Shown here: piece after piece, positions 1-6,788 of the stretch
Layout of the letters: each line of letters starts with the position of its first letter
Position numbering within the stretch: the stretch's first letter is position 1
Position numbers and translations under genes: made by a program
Notes under the pieces: model-generated
The model's database searches: none
What the model saw: only the letters and a program-made list of their open reading frames with translations
Told to the model about the DNA's origin: nothing
NCBI RefSeq assembly: GCF_937875145.1
Contig: NZ_CALNCS010000227.1
Span: 1-18,588, forward strand
Reading direction: 5' to 3'
DNA: 18,588 nt
From: Alkalibaculum bacchi
Lineage (GTDB): Bacteria > Bacillota > Clostridia > Eubacteriales > Alkalibacteraceae

Positions 1-110
1 AATATAGCAAAAGATACTTTATTAGAGAAATCTCCAGATGCGGCAAGTGAATCAACTATGTACAATTTTCGGTCTGGAAATTTCTCTAATAAAGTATCTT
101 TTGCTATATT
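1..110. repeat. Fold-back inverted repeat at the window edge
   Basis: Bases 1-38 and 73-110 are reverse complements with one mismatch (32 against 79) around a 34-base spacer. The outer 31 bases of each arm match perfectly. The right arm is ordinary DegV coding sequence. The left arm begins exactly at window base 1 and replaces the expected continuation of the gene, which is typical of a chimeric or snap-back read at a contig end. A true biological palindrome is less likely. Confidence 0.85.
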
Positions 111-413
111 AGCAGAACTAATCACTCCAGAAAGACCGCTTGATAGCTCTACATGAAGGATATCCAATCCCTGTTCTAAAAATGGTGTAAAGTACTTCAC
201 GAACTCATCTACATTAATCTGTGTAGTCTTTGTCAATACCCCTTGTCGCATTGCTTCATAGAATTTTGCTAAAGGCATAGATTGACCTAAATCATCTACG
301 TATTCTTCATTATTTAAGAAATAATGATAACAAATATAATGGATATCTCTTTTTTCAAAATGCTCTTTTGACAAATCAGCAGTCGAGGAACTGCTCAGTA
401 TAAAATCCCCCAT
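1..413 (-). CDS. DegV family protein, N-terminal part (runs off window)
   Basis: The minus-strand frame opens with ATG at 413 behind a GGGAG ribosome-binding site and stays open to base 1. The protein starts MGDFILSSSSTADLS and later has an SSGLSG segment and YIVDSLAAS, which fit the DegV fold, a family of fatty-acid-binding proteins that can supply acyl chains to fatty acid kinase. Only about 125 residues are trustworthy. After the VDSLAAS motif, where DegV proteins usually continue with a Gly-rich turn, the sequence becomes an inverted copy of the segment just before it (bases 1-38 against 73-110), so the last dozen codons are probably not the real protein. The gene lies 67 bases downstream of the ThiF-type gene on the same strand. 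The family call rests on remembered motifs. Confidence 0.72.
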   Translation of the reverse strand, partial: MGDFILSSSSTADLSKEHFEKRDIHYICYHYFLNNEEYVDDLGQSMPLAKFYEAMRQGVLTKTTQINVDEFVKYFTPFLEQGLDILHVELSSGLSGVISSANIAKDTLLEKFPDRKLYIVDSLAASGDFSNKVSFAI

Positions 414-480
414 AATCACTTCTCCCTGTTCTATGCTTTTATTATTAACTTAGATATCTAGTAATGCCAGAACAAATAGC

Positions 481-1197
481 CTAGTTATTTTTACAATTGT
501 GCCCATTGCAAGAAGGATCCTTTTGCAATTTAATACGATCAAAACTACCATCTATTCCATCATATTGCAGCATTACCCCATCTAATGTTCCTTTCATTCC
601 TAGAAGGATTTTTATGCATTCATTTGCCTGTAGGCAACCAATCACTCCTGCTGTAACTCCGATAATAGGTAAAGGAGGCTTTAGCTTGATGTTTTCAAAA
701 CCGATACATTCTAGGCAAGCTGTCTCTGGTCTAATATTCATGATCCAACCGTAAAACCCTTGTACTCCAGCCTCAACTAATGGAATACCCTGTTTTAAAC
801 ATTCTCTACCAACGAGTATCCTCGTTTGAATATTATCCACACAATTCACCACTACGTTTGCACTTTGGATGATTTTGCTTGTATTCTCCTTATCTAATTT
901 TTCCTTAATCCCAACAATTTCAATTTCACTATTAAGTGCATGAAGCTGCTCTTTCGCGGACTCAATCTTTAGTCTACCTACATCTCCTTCCCCATGAAGA
1001 AATTGGCGATTTAAGTTAGATTCGCTAACTTCATCATAATCGATAATAATCAATTTACCGATCCCTGCAAGAGTCAAATAAGTTAGCACAGGGCTTCCAA
1101 GTCCTCCACATCCAATTACTACAACAGTTGATTTATTAAGTTTTTCTTGTCCTTCTTGCCCAATTTCCTCCATAATTATTTGACGTTCATATCTCAT
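481..1197 (-). CDS. ThiF/MoeB/HesA-family E1-like adenylyltransferase
   Basis: This 238-residue protein adenylates the C-terminal glycine of a ubiquitin-like sulfur carrier, as MoeB does for MoaD or ThiF for ThiS. Visible landmarks are the nucleotide-binding GCGGLG (29-34), the DYDEV..NLNRQF segment (53-66) with the arginine that reaches the neighbouring subunit, the conserved Asp in VDNIQTR (D121), and zinc-ligand cysteines CLEC (161-164) paired with C230 and C235. The second pair is spaced C-x4-C rather than the common CxxC. The start has an AGGAGG site 7 bases upstream. The MoaD-type gene lies 284 bases upstream and AOR beyond it, so a role in making the molybdopterin or tungstopterin used by AOR is the best inference. 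A thiamine or other thiocarboxylate role cannot be excluded. Confidence 0.88.
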   Translation of the reverse strand: MRYERQIIMEEIGQEGQEKLNKSTVVVIGCGGLGSPVLTYLTLAGIGKLIIIDYDEVSESNLNRQFLHGEGDVGRLKIESAKEQLHALNSEIEIVGIKEKLDKENTSKIIQSANVVVNCVDNIQTRILVGRECLKQGIPLVEAGVQGFYGWIMNIRPETACLECIGFENIKLKPPLPIIGVTAGVIGCLQANECIKILLGMKGTLDGVMLQYDGIDGSFDRIKLQKDPSCNGHNCKNN

Positions 1198-1310
1198 CTT
1201 TCTACCTCCTAAGTGAAGAAGATTGTAGTATATCCTCCATATTGCATCCTTTATCTTAGAATACCATCTGTCATTAAAATATACTATAGTTTTTCACAAT
1301 TTATATAATT

Positions 1311-1335
1311 TATAATGATTATTAATATCATTATA
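1311..1335. promoter_or_regulatory. 25-bp palindrome, possible operator (Fur-like) upstream of the E1 gene
   Basis: TATAATGAT, seven bases, then ATCATTATA form a perfect 9-bp inverted repeat about 115 bases upstream of the E1-type start. The composition resembles GATAAT-type Fur sites, but the centre does not fit the 7-1-7 consensus well. It could equally be an AT-rich hairpin or another repressor site. Confidence 0.3.
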
Positions 1336-1373
1336 AGAAAAAATAACAAAACCTAAAATCTATGACAGAATTG

Positions 1374-1420
1374 CCAATAACCACAAGAAACATACTATTT
1401 ATATTTCTTGTGGTTATTGG
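1374..1420. terminator. 17-bp perfect hairpin between the MoaD-type and E1 genes
   Basis: CCAATAACCACAAGAAA (1374-1390) is repeated inverted at 1404-1420 around a 13-base loop. It lies about 60 bases past the MoaD-type stop codon. No clean U-run follows on either strand; the best is ATTTTGCTT on the plus strand. It may act as a weak terminator or as an RNA-stabilising hairpin that separates the E1 gene from the genes upstream of it. Confidence 0.5.
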
Positions 1421-1481
1421 ATTTTGCTTAATTTATTATCATTTACTTATAACAAGTTCTGCACTAAAATACCTCTTATGA

Positions 1482-1703
1482 TCAGCCACCTCCTACAGGT
1501 GGAAAAATGGCTAGAATATCTTCATCTTTTATCTTATCATCTAATTTTGAATGTCGCCCATTTATTAGATAGATTGCAACATCCTCATAAGGGATTCTAA
1601 GATAATCAAGCACTTCGTGTGCACTTTTATAGCTCTTAGGGTCTAAAAACAGTATTTTTTCTCTTCCTTCTCTAAATGTTGCAAAAAGCCTTACTTCAAT
1701 CAT
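1482..1703 (-). CDS. MoaD/ThiS-family sulfur carrier protein
   Basis: This 73-residue beta-grasp protein ends in PPVGGG. The terminal diglycine is the site that is adenylated and thiocarboxylated before sulfur is handed to a pterin or other acceptor. Length, the start MIEVRLFATFREGRE and the hydrophobic pattern around DEDILAIFPP match the MoaD side of the family better than ThiS. An AGGAGGT site precedes the ATG. It lies between the AOR gene and the E1-type gene on the same strand, the usual Clostridial arrangement of a carrier and its activating enzyme next to a tungstopterin enzyme. That it serves AOR cofactor assembly specifically is inferred from this context. Confidence 0.88.
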   Translation of the reverse strand: MIEVRLFATFREGREKILFLDPKSYKSAHEVLDYLRIPYEDVAIYLINGRHSKLDDKIKDEDILAIFPPVGGG

Positions 1704-1738
1704 CTACATTAACCTCCTAACACTTAAAATTAGAAAAC

Positions 1739-1786
1739 ATCCCAACAGATGTCTTTCTTCTAAAAAGAAAAGTCATCTATTGGGAT
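1739..1786 (-). terminator. Intrinsic terminator after the AOR gene
   Basis: An imperfect hairpin with ATCCCAA/TTGGGAT ends and a CTTTCTT/AAAGAAAAG core lies between the AOR stop codon and the MoaD-type gene. Read on the minus strand it is followed by GTTTTCTAATTTT. It probably stops or attenuates AOR transcripts, so the carrier gene is expressed at a lower level or separately. Confidence 0.6.
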
Positions 1787-1807
1787 ATAAAATTTTTAAT
1801 ATAGATA

Positions 1808-3610
1808 CTATTTATCTAACCCAAGGCGTGCTAGAGTCTCTTCAGTTGGGAACGCATTTTCCCATCCACGTGCTTCGTAATATTCAGGTAAGGTAATCTT
1901 TATTTGACTAATCATGCCTTTTGATGGTCCGTCTGAAATAGGCTCTTCTGTTAAACGCTTTGGTAATCCGTCATCTTCTGGTTTCATTCCAGCCGCCTTA
2001 TTAAACATACGTTCAATATTGTAAATTCTCTCTCCTACAACTAGTAGTTCTTCTGCATTGTAGTCTGTTCCCGTTCCTGCATTTAATAGAGCTGCATAAT
2101 GATCTGCGCCTAATGCAAAAGATGAGAATAAACACAATCCCATAGAGTCAATAACTGCTGTTAAGTCTTGAAAGATCATACTCAATTGCGCTTTTCCTTC
2201 TATTGTCGTACGATCAGCAGGACTTGGGAGTCCTAAAACTTCTGGAGAAATAGTGTAACCACGAACGTGACATCCACCTCTGTTGCTAGTAGCGTAAGTT
2301 ATACCAATTCCTTGGATGCCTCGAGCATCATAAGCAGGCATTTCTAATTTTTTTACAGTCATGGAAACTTCAGGATGACCATAATGTTCACATAGTCTCA
2401 TAGAACCATCTGCCATCAATTTTGCTAATGGGTTTTTGCCTTCTCCCATTCTTCTAGTCCATTCCACAATAGCTTCAGAGCTTCCCCATGCTAGTGGAAC
2501 GCCATCACATTCTTCTTCTTTGATATAACCTTTATCGTAAAGTTCCATAGCAGCTGCAATAGTACATGGTGTTGAAATCGCATCTAATCCATATTCGTTG
2601 CATAGATAATTTGCTTCATTAATAGCTTCTAAGTCATTTATGTCGCAATTACTTCCATATGCCCATAGAGGTTCATACTCTGGTCCACCTGTTATCTTAC
2701 CTTTTAGATCTATAATACGACCACAACCAATAGGACATCTATGACAGAAACCTTGTTTAACAAGGTGATTCTCTTTTAGAGTTTCACCAGATATATCATC
2801 GGCTTTGTCATAGTAAGATCCTTCTCCCCAGTTTTTAACTGGAAGTGAGCCTGTATTGTTGACAATATTAACTAGAACTGCACTACCATAAGTTGGAAGA
2901 CCGCCACTTGTTACGCCATTTTCCTTAATTAATTTCATACATCCTTTTGTAGCTTCTTTTAACTTATCTGCATTAAATGGTTCAATGACCTTTTTAGTAG
3001 CGCTAACTGTAATAGCCTTTAAGTTCTTTGAACCCATAACAGCGCCTACGCCACTTCTAGCTGCTGCACGGTGTTTGTCGTTCATAATAGCTGCTAATAA
3101 TGATAAATTTTCACCAGCTGGCCCAATATTAAGAACAGAACATTGTGTATGGATTTCTTTTAGCTTATCGTCTACTTCTTCACTAAGCATTCCCATATAC
3201 TCATCTGCAGGAAGTATTTCGATTTTGTCATCCTCGATGTTTATGTACACAGGTTTTTCAGATTTGCCTTCGACGATTAGTCCATCCCAACCAGCGTATT
3301 TTAGCTTTGCACCCCAGATACCGCCAGAGTTTGAACTTGCGATCATGTTATTTAAAGGAGACTTTGTTACAACCATGTAACGTCCTGAAGTAGGTGATGA
3401 TGTACCTGTCATAGGTCCAGTCATGTAAACGATTTTGTTTTGCTCAGATAAAGGATCTACTGTAGCAATTCCCTCATCATAAATGATTTTTGTCGCTAAC
3501 CCTCTTCCGCCAACAAACTTCTTTGCTAACTCAAAATCAAGTTCTTCTGTTTGAATCATTCCTGTTGAGAGATTGATTCTAGCCAGTTTCCCATTGTAAG
3601 CAGTTTTCAT
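1808..3610 (-). CDS. aor: Tungsten-containing aldehyde:ferredoxin oxidoreductase
   Basis: This 600-residue enzyme oxidises aldehydes to carboxylic acids (or runs in reverse) with ferredoxin and a bis-pterin tungsten cofactor. The iron-sulfur cysteines are visible as CHRCPIGC (C289, C292, C296) and a distant C493 in SMGLCLFSS, almost the numbering of Pyrococcus AOR. The N-terminal pterin-binding region shows VGGRGLATK, TGPMTGTSSPTSGR and SNSGGIWG, followed by RSGVGAVMGSKNLKAI. An open frame begins nine codons earlier at 3637, but the ATG at 3610 has a strong AAAGGGGG site nine bases upstream, so that start is chosen. A structured leader and a promoter lie upstream, and an alcohol dehydrogenase gene is next in the same direction. 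Together they suggest fermentation or detoxification of aldehydes. The exact substrate cannot be read from sequence. Confidence 0.95.
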   Translation of the reverse strand: MKTAYNGKLARINLSTGMIQTEELDFELAKKFVGGRGLATKIIYDEGIATVDPLSEQNKIVYMTGPMTGTSSPTSGRYMVVTKSPLNNMIASSNSGGIWGAKLKYAGWDGLIVEGKSEKPVYINIEDDKIEILPADEYMGMLSEEVDDKLKEIHTQCSVLNIGPAGENLSLLAAIMNDKHRAAARSGVGAVMGSKNLKAITVSATKKVIEPFNADKLKEATKGCMKLIKENGVTSGGLPTYGSAVLVNIVNNTGSLPVKNWGEGSYYDKADDISGETLKENHLVKQGFCHRCPIGCGRIIDLKGKITGGPEYEPLWAYGSNCDINDLEAINEANYLCNEYGLDAISTPCTIAAAMELYDKGYIKEEECDGVPLAWGSSEAIVEWTRRMGEGKNPLAKLMADGSMRLCEHYGHPEVSMTVKKLEMPAYDARGIQGIGITYATSNRGGCHVRGYTISPEVLGLPSPADRTTIEGKAQLSMIFQDLTAVIDSMGLCLFSSFALGADHYAALLNAGTGTDYNAEELLVVGERIYNIERMFNKAAGMKPEDDGLPKRLTEEPISDGPSKGMISQIKITLPEYYEARGWENAFPTEETLARLGLDK

Positions 3611-3633
3611 AAAAAATAACCCCCTTTGATTTT

Positions 3634-3656
3634 GCACTCATTCTATGCATGAGTGC
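3634..3656 (-). other. 8-bp hairpin just before the AOR ribosome-binding site
   Basis: GCACTCAT and ATGAGTGC pair around a 7-base loop, ending about nine bases before the AAAGGGGG site of AOR. With no U-run it is not a terminator. Its position between the structured leader and the ribosome-binding site makes it a candidate part of an expression platform acting on translation. Confidence 0.4.
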
Positions 3657-3685
3657 TTGCTGATAAAACAACAAACAAACTACAT

Positions 3686-3768
3686 AGAATCCTTTCCAAT
3701 CACGGGAGGCATTAATTTAACGGTTAATACCCAATGGTTATATTTCCTAATAATATAACTCGGATTCT
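3686..3768 (-). ncRNA. Structured AOR leader resembling a Moco/Tuco riboswitch
   Basis: Within the roughly 165-base AOR leader, AGAATCC and GGATTCT (minus-strand sense) close an 83-base domain. Inside it GTTATATT/AATATAAC forms an 8-bp hairpin, then come ATTGGG, a short AT-rich segment, GCCTCCC (plus-strand 3704-3710) and GTGATTGG. The order of a closing stem, a side hairpin and a conserved GCCTCCC-like segment recalls the Moco riboswitch, whose Tuco variant is associated with tungstopterin. The gene it precedes is a tungsten enzyme, which supports the idea. Identification is by memory of the motif, without a covariance-model search. Confidence 0.5.
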
Positions 3769-3782
3769 TTATATGTACTTAT

Positions 3783-3811
3783 ATTATAGCATACAATTCA
3801 TATTCTTTCAA
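3783..3811 (-). promoter_or_regulatory. Sigma-A promoter for the AOR transcript
   Basis: Minus-strand TTGAAA (3806-3811), a 17-base spacer and TATAAT (3783-3788). Expected initiation is near 3776, just ahead of the structured leader. Confidence 0.75.
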
Positions 3812-3835
3812 GATTCATAATAATCGTTTTATGCT

Positions 3836-5002
3836 CTAGAAATCTACTTTTTTTCCTTCGTAAGCATATTCAAACAATTTTTTCATTTCTGCTACAGATA
3901 TTTCTCTAGGATTTGTTCCTGTACAAGGATCTCCTACAGCTAATTTTGCAACTTCATCGATATTAGATCTGAATTTTTCTTCTGTTACGCCAAATTCTTT
4001 TAGAGATCCTGGCATGCCCATAGAAGCTCTTAGATCTTTAATTGCTTGAATCAATGCTTCAACTAATTCATCAGTTGTTTCGCCTTTTAACCCAAGTCTC
4101 TTCGCTAGATCAGCATAGTCAGCTGCTGCCACTTTAGCATTAAATTGGATAACATATGGTAAATAAATAGCATTTGAGCGACCATGTGATATACCATAAT
4201 GATGTGAGGATTTATGAGCCATTGAGTGAACGATTCCAAGGATAGCATTAGAGAAAGACATACCTGCCATTAATTGAGCAATGTGCATTTCGCCTCTTGC
4301 TTCCAAATCGCCTTTAAATGAATTGAATAGATTATCAAAAACCATTTCTGTTGATTTAATTGATAAACCGTCGGAAATAGGATTTTTTGCAGTTGCTACA
4401 TATGCTTCAAGGTTATGTGTTAAAGCGTCCATTCCAGTATCACAAACTAGTGTTGGAGTCAACTTTTTAACAAGATTGGTATCAGCTATTGCAAGATCTG
4501 GTGTTAAATTATAGTCTGCAAGAGGATATTTAAAGTTTGTTTCATCATCTGTTATTACTGAGAATGAAGTAGCTTCCGTACCAGTACCACTTGTAGTTGA
4601 TACAGCAATAAATTGTGCTTTTTGTCTTAATGGAGGTAGTGAGAATGGTTTTGTAGCTTCTTCTAAAGTCATATCAGGATATTCATAGAACAACCACATA
4701 GCTTTTGCAGCATCTATTGGTGATCCACCGCCAATGGCAACGATTAAGTCAGGTTGGAATTTTTTCATTGCTTCAGCGCCTCGTCTAACAGTGTTGATTC
4801 CAGGATCGCTTTCTACTCCATAGAATAATTCTGTTTCGATGTTAGCTTCTTTTAACAAACCTTCAATTTTAGGAATAGTACCATCTTTAATTATTCTTTC
4901 TGAACCGAAAATCAATATAGCCTTGTTTCCCTTAACATTTTTCAGATGATCGATAGCGTTTTCACCATAGTAAATGTCTCTTGGTACAGTAAATCTTAAC
5001 AT
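3836..5002 (-). CDS. Iron-containing alcohol dehydrogenase
   Basis: This 388-residue group III alcohol dehydrogenase interconverts an alcohol and an aldehyde with NAD(P)(H). The nucleotide-binding GGGSPIDAAK spans 91-100. The four iron ligands expected in the FucO/propanediol dehydrogenase family fit D192, H196 (in MDALTHN), H259 (IVHSMAHK) and H273 (ISHGRSN). The start has an AGGAGG site. It is transcribed toward AOR, which has its own promoter in the gap. An alcohol dehydrogenase next to AOR suggests a pathway in which AOR and this enzyme share an aldehyde intermediate, for example acid to alcohol or the reverse. Candidate substrates include ethanol, butanol or 1,3-propanediol-type compounds, and the sequence alone does not decide. 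Confidence 0.95.
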   Translation of the reverse strand: MLRFTVPRDIYYGENAIDHLKNVKGNKAILIFGSERIIKDGTIPKIEGLLKEANIETELFYGVESDPGINTVRRGAEAMKKFQPDLIVAIGGGSPIDAAKAMWLFYEYPDMTLEEATKPFSLPPLRQKAQFIAVSTTSGTGTEATSFSVITDDETNFKYPLADYNLTPDLAIADTNLVKKLTPTLVCDTGMDALTHNLEAYVATAKNPISDGLSIKSTEMVFDNLFNSFKGDLEARGEMHIAQLMAGMSFSNAILGIVHSMAHKSSHHYGISHGRSNAIYLPYVIQFNAKVAAADYADLAKRLGLKGETTDELVEALIQAIKDLRASMGMPGSLKEFGVTEEKFRSNIDEVAKLAVGDPCTGTNPREISVAEMKKLFEYAYEGKKVDF

Positions 5003-5044
5003 AGTTTATTCCTCCTAAATAATAATTTAATACCATTTTTCTAT

Positions 5045-5073
5045 ATTGTAAGATGAATATCAAATATGCACAA
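5045..5073 (-). promoter_or_regulatory. Sigma-A promoter for the alcohol dehydrogenase gene
   Basis: Minus-strand TTGTGC (5068-5073), exactly 17 bases, then TACAAT (5045-5050), about 45 bases before the start codon. The -10 box is five of six; the -35 box is weaker. Confidence 0.55.
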
Positions 5074-5084
5074 GTACGCACTTT

Positions 5085-5235
5085 AAAGTAGTGTAGTCAC
5101 TAAAAGGTAATTATTGGAATTGTTTTCAGAATGAGGTAAATGCAGTAAGTGCTGAAAAATCGCGTTCCTATAGCTACCATAAAGGCTATGTCATAAGGTA
5201 AGCCCCATTGTACAAATCCCTGTATAAGCCTCTCT
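5085..5235. other. Decayed upstream stretch, no gene recognised
   Basis: Between the alcohol dehydrogenase promoter and the readable part of the NTPase remnant no open frame, P-loop motif or strong hairpin is visible. It probably holds the eroded 5' end of the NTPase gene. Confidence 0.4.
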
Positions 5236-5673
5236 TGGAGGTTATACTACAGAGAGAATCTTTGAAAATTATTTTAGAAAATACATTATTAAATCGCTGT
5301 ACGATGAGAATACAACTTATACCATACTGAAAGTTGATTCTAGAGATAACTCAAAAGAACTTTTTATAAACTCCTTTGAAAAAGGAGCTGTGTCCATATT
5401 AGATAAAAGTCTGAAAGAAAGAGATCTTATAGTACTAGATGAATTGGGCAGTTCAGAAAATGATATGAGTCTATTTACCGATAAAGTGTTTAAACTACTA
5501 GATAGCAAAAAATAGTATTTGGGGTATTAAAAGAAAGCGATTGCGATTTTTTAAATGCTATTATAGCTAGAGCGGATGTAATTGTACTTACTATTACTGA
5601 AGATAACAGGGACTGTATATTAGAAGACATCCTAGATATTCTAAAAAGCTGGCATAAACAGCTAGAACTATGA
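5236..5673 (+). pseudogene. THEP1-type nucleoside-triphosphatase, truncated and frameshifted
   Basis: The plus strand encodes, in one frame from about 5236 to the TAG at 5513, a stretch with GGYTTERIFENYF and LKERDLIVLDELGSSEND. The same protein continues in another frame as VFGVLKESDCDF..VIVLTITEDNRD to a TGA at 5671. The Walker-B-like VLDELG and the late TEDNRD match the THEP1/DUF265 P-loop NTPase family. Adding one A to the A6 run at 5507-5512 would join the halves as KKIVFGVLK. The P-loop expected about 15 residues before GGYTTE is missing, and an in-frame TAA lies in its place, so the gene is broken at both points. What it did is unknown; relatives hydrolyse NTPs in vitro. A related remnant lies at 16149-16226. 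Confidence 0.75.
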
Positions 5674-5745
5674 TGTCTCCCAATTTGGTTAATCGAATAG
5701 GGTTTAGGAGGGTGCAGTATATCATATCATCTTATTAAAGAGTTG

Positions 5746-6420
5746 CTATAGAGATAAATACTCTTGCGTGTCTGTCCAGTAAAAATGTTCTAGAATCTTA
5801 TTTACTCTCGGAACGAAGCCTTCAGCGTATTCCACAGGGTAATCTAGAATCATTACAAAGTATTGATCCTTATGTTTTCCTAATATTGCGTACCTTGGTT
5901 CTTCAGGACTTTTAAACTCTTTAATGGACCAACCATAGCGTTTTTCTTTTGTATTAACTGTTTTCATACCGTCCAACATGAGCGAAAAGGTATTGTCCTT
6001 ATCATCTAGGTTTGGCTCTTCTTCTGTAATTTCTGAAAAAAAGTATAATTTAAAATAGACATCGTCAATCTTCTTGTTTCCATAATTTGCGTAAAACCAA
6101 TAAGCATCTCCTTCACCATTGCTGACTTCCTCGGTTGTGAAATCAGAGGGTATATACGTTCTAAAGGGTATGATACCTTTGTCATAAAGATTTAAGGTAA
6201 TTTTTTCTTTCATTCCTTCAATTTCAATAAATTCTTCAATTTGTAAATCCAAATCTTGTGAGGGTTGTTCTTTATCAATATCATTTTGATCATCTTGATC
6301 CTTTTGTTCCTGTTGATTTTGAGTATCCTCTTTATCATTTTCAGGAACTTCTTGTGTTGTGCAAGCTACAATGATAAAAGTCAATACCAATACAATAATG
6401 TACCAAATGATTTTCTTCAT
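5746..6420 (-). CDS. Predicted lipoprotein of unknown function
   Basis: The 224-residue product starts with Lys-Lys, a hydrophobic segment and the lipobox IVAC (Cys20), so it should be lipid-anchored on the outer face of the membrane after signal peptidase II cleavage. Next comes a linker of about 40 residues that is almost all Asp, Glu, Gln and Asn, typical of a flexible tether. The rest is a soluble domain with many aromatic residues (DAYWFYANYG, VYFKLYFF, HFYWTD) that I do not recognise. The ATG has an AGGAGG site 8 bases upstream. An IS110 element is inserted at that site: the ribosome-binding sequence survives, but whatever promoter lay upstream is now 1.8 kb away, so expression is probably reduced unless the element supplies a promoter. 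Confidence 0.8.
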   Translation of the reverse strand: MKKIIWYIIVLVLTFIIVACTTQEVPENDKEDTQNQQEQKDQDDQNDIDKEQPSQDLDLQIEEFIEIEGMKEKITLNLYDKGIIPFRTYIPSDFTTEEVSNGEGDAYWFYANYGNKKIDDVYFKLYFFSEITEEEPNLDDKDNTFSLMLDGMKTVNTKEKRYGWSIKEFKSPEEPRYAILGKHKDQYFVMILDYPVEYAEGFVPRVNKILEHFYWTDTQEYLSL

Positions 6421-6445
6421 ATTAAGACCTCCTAGTATAATAATG

Positions 6446-6538
6446 ATATAGCCATTACAGCTATATAGTTTATAAGTTTCTTATATCAGATAACAGAAGA
6501 AGGAGTTCTTCCTTCATCAGATGTTATCCAAATAAATA
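6446..6538 (+). other. Covarying hairpins in the IS110 left end (copy 1)
   Basis: ATATAGC/GCTATAT (6446-6452 with 6460-6466) corresponds to CATAGTC/GACTATG in copy 2 (18270-18276 with 18283-18289). GATAAC/GTTATC (6489-6494 with 6533-6538) corresponds to AGTAAC/GTTACT (18327-18332 with 18361-18366). The bases differ but pairing is kept, which argues for selected structure upstream of the bridge RNA promoter, perhaps in the transcript from the circle-junction promoter. Confidence 0.6.
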
Positions 6539-6559
6539 TCATGTCTGACGGTTCCCTGA

Positions 6560-6588
6560 TAGACACCAGACTTTTCATAAAGTATAAT
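6560..6588 (+). promoter_or_regulatory. Internal promoter for the candidate bridge RNA (copy 1)
   Basis: TAGACA (6560-6565), 17 bases, TATAAT (6583-6588). Copy 2 keeps the same layout at 18397-18425 with TAGACC and TATAAT. Initiation near 6595 would begin just before the proposed target-binding loop. Confidence 0.6.
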
Positions 6589-6594
6589 CCTCTA

Positions 6595-6750
6595 GGATAG
6601 GACAAAGAATGTACGCCTCCTTGGGAAGTCAGTTCCTACTGACTCATACCTATTAAAAAGTCAATTAGTCCATTCAATGAGGTTTTATGATTCGGCTGGT
6701 TGGGAGCCTCAGGCTATACCTGTATAACATGCTAGGTTGTGTACTCATTT
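6595..6750 (+). ncRNA. Candidate IS110 bridge RNA (copy 1)
   Basis: The four guide segments expected from IS621 can be proposed in the right order. A left target guide CCTCCT (6616-6621) equals the left insertion flank 6428-6433. The hairpin AGTCAGT/ACTGACT (6627-6633 with 6638-6644) follows; copy 2 has AGCTAGT/ACTAGCT there, with two compensated base pairs. A right target guide lies in CTATTAAAAAG (6650-6660). A left donor guide GCTGG (6695-6699) equals the right end at 8215-8219. A right donor guide TATAC (6715-6719) is complementary to the left end GTATA (6435-6439), after the small hairpin AGCCTCAGGCT. The scaffold between guides is nearly identical in copy 2. The 3' end of the RNA is uncertain by tens of bases. 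Confidence 0.7.
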
Positions 6751-6788
6751 GATGGAAATGGATTCCTATCAGAAAGGAGCTATTGCTC

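Noticed and set aside
5317..5508. A minus-strand frame of 63 codons in the gap after the alcohol dehydrogenase gene
   Set aside because: The opposite strand reads as a recognisable NTPase segment with family motifs, and this frame is its shadow.
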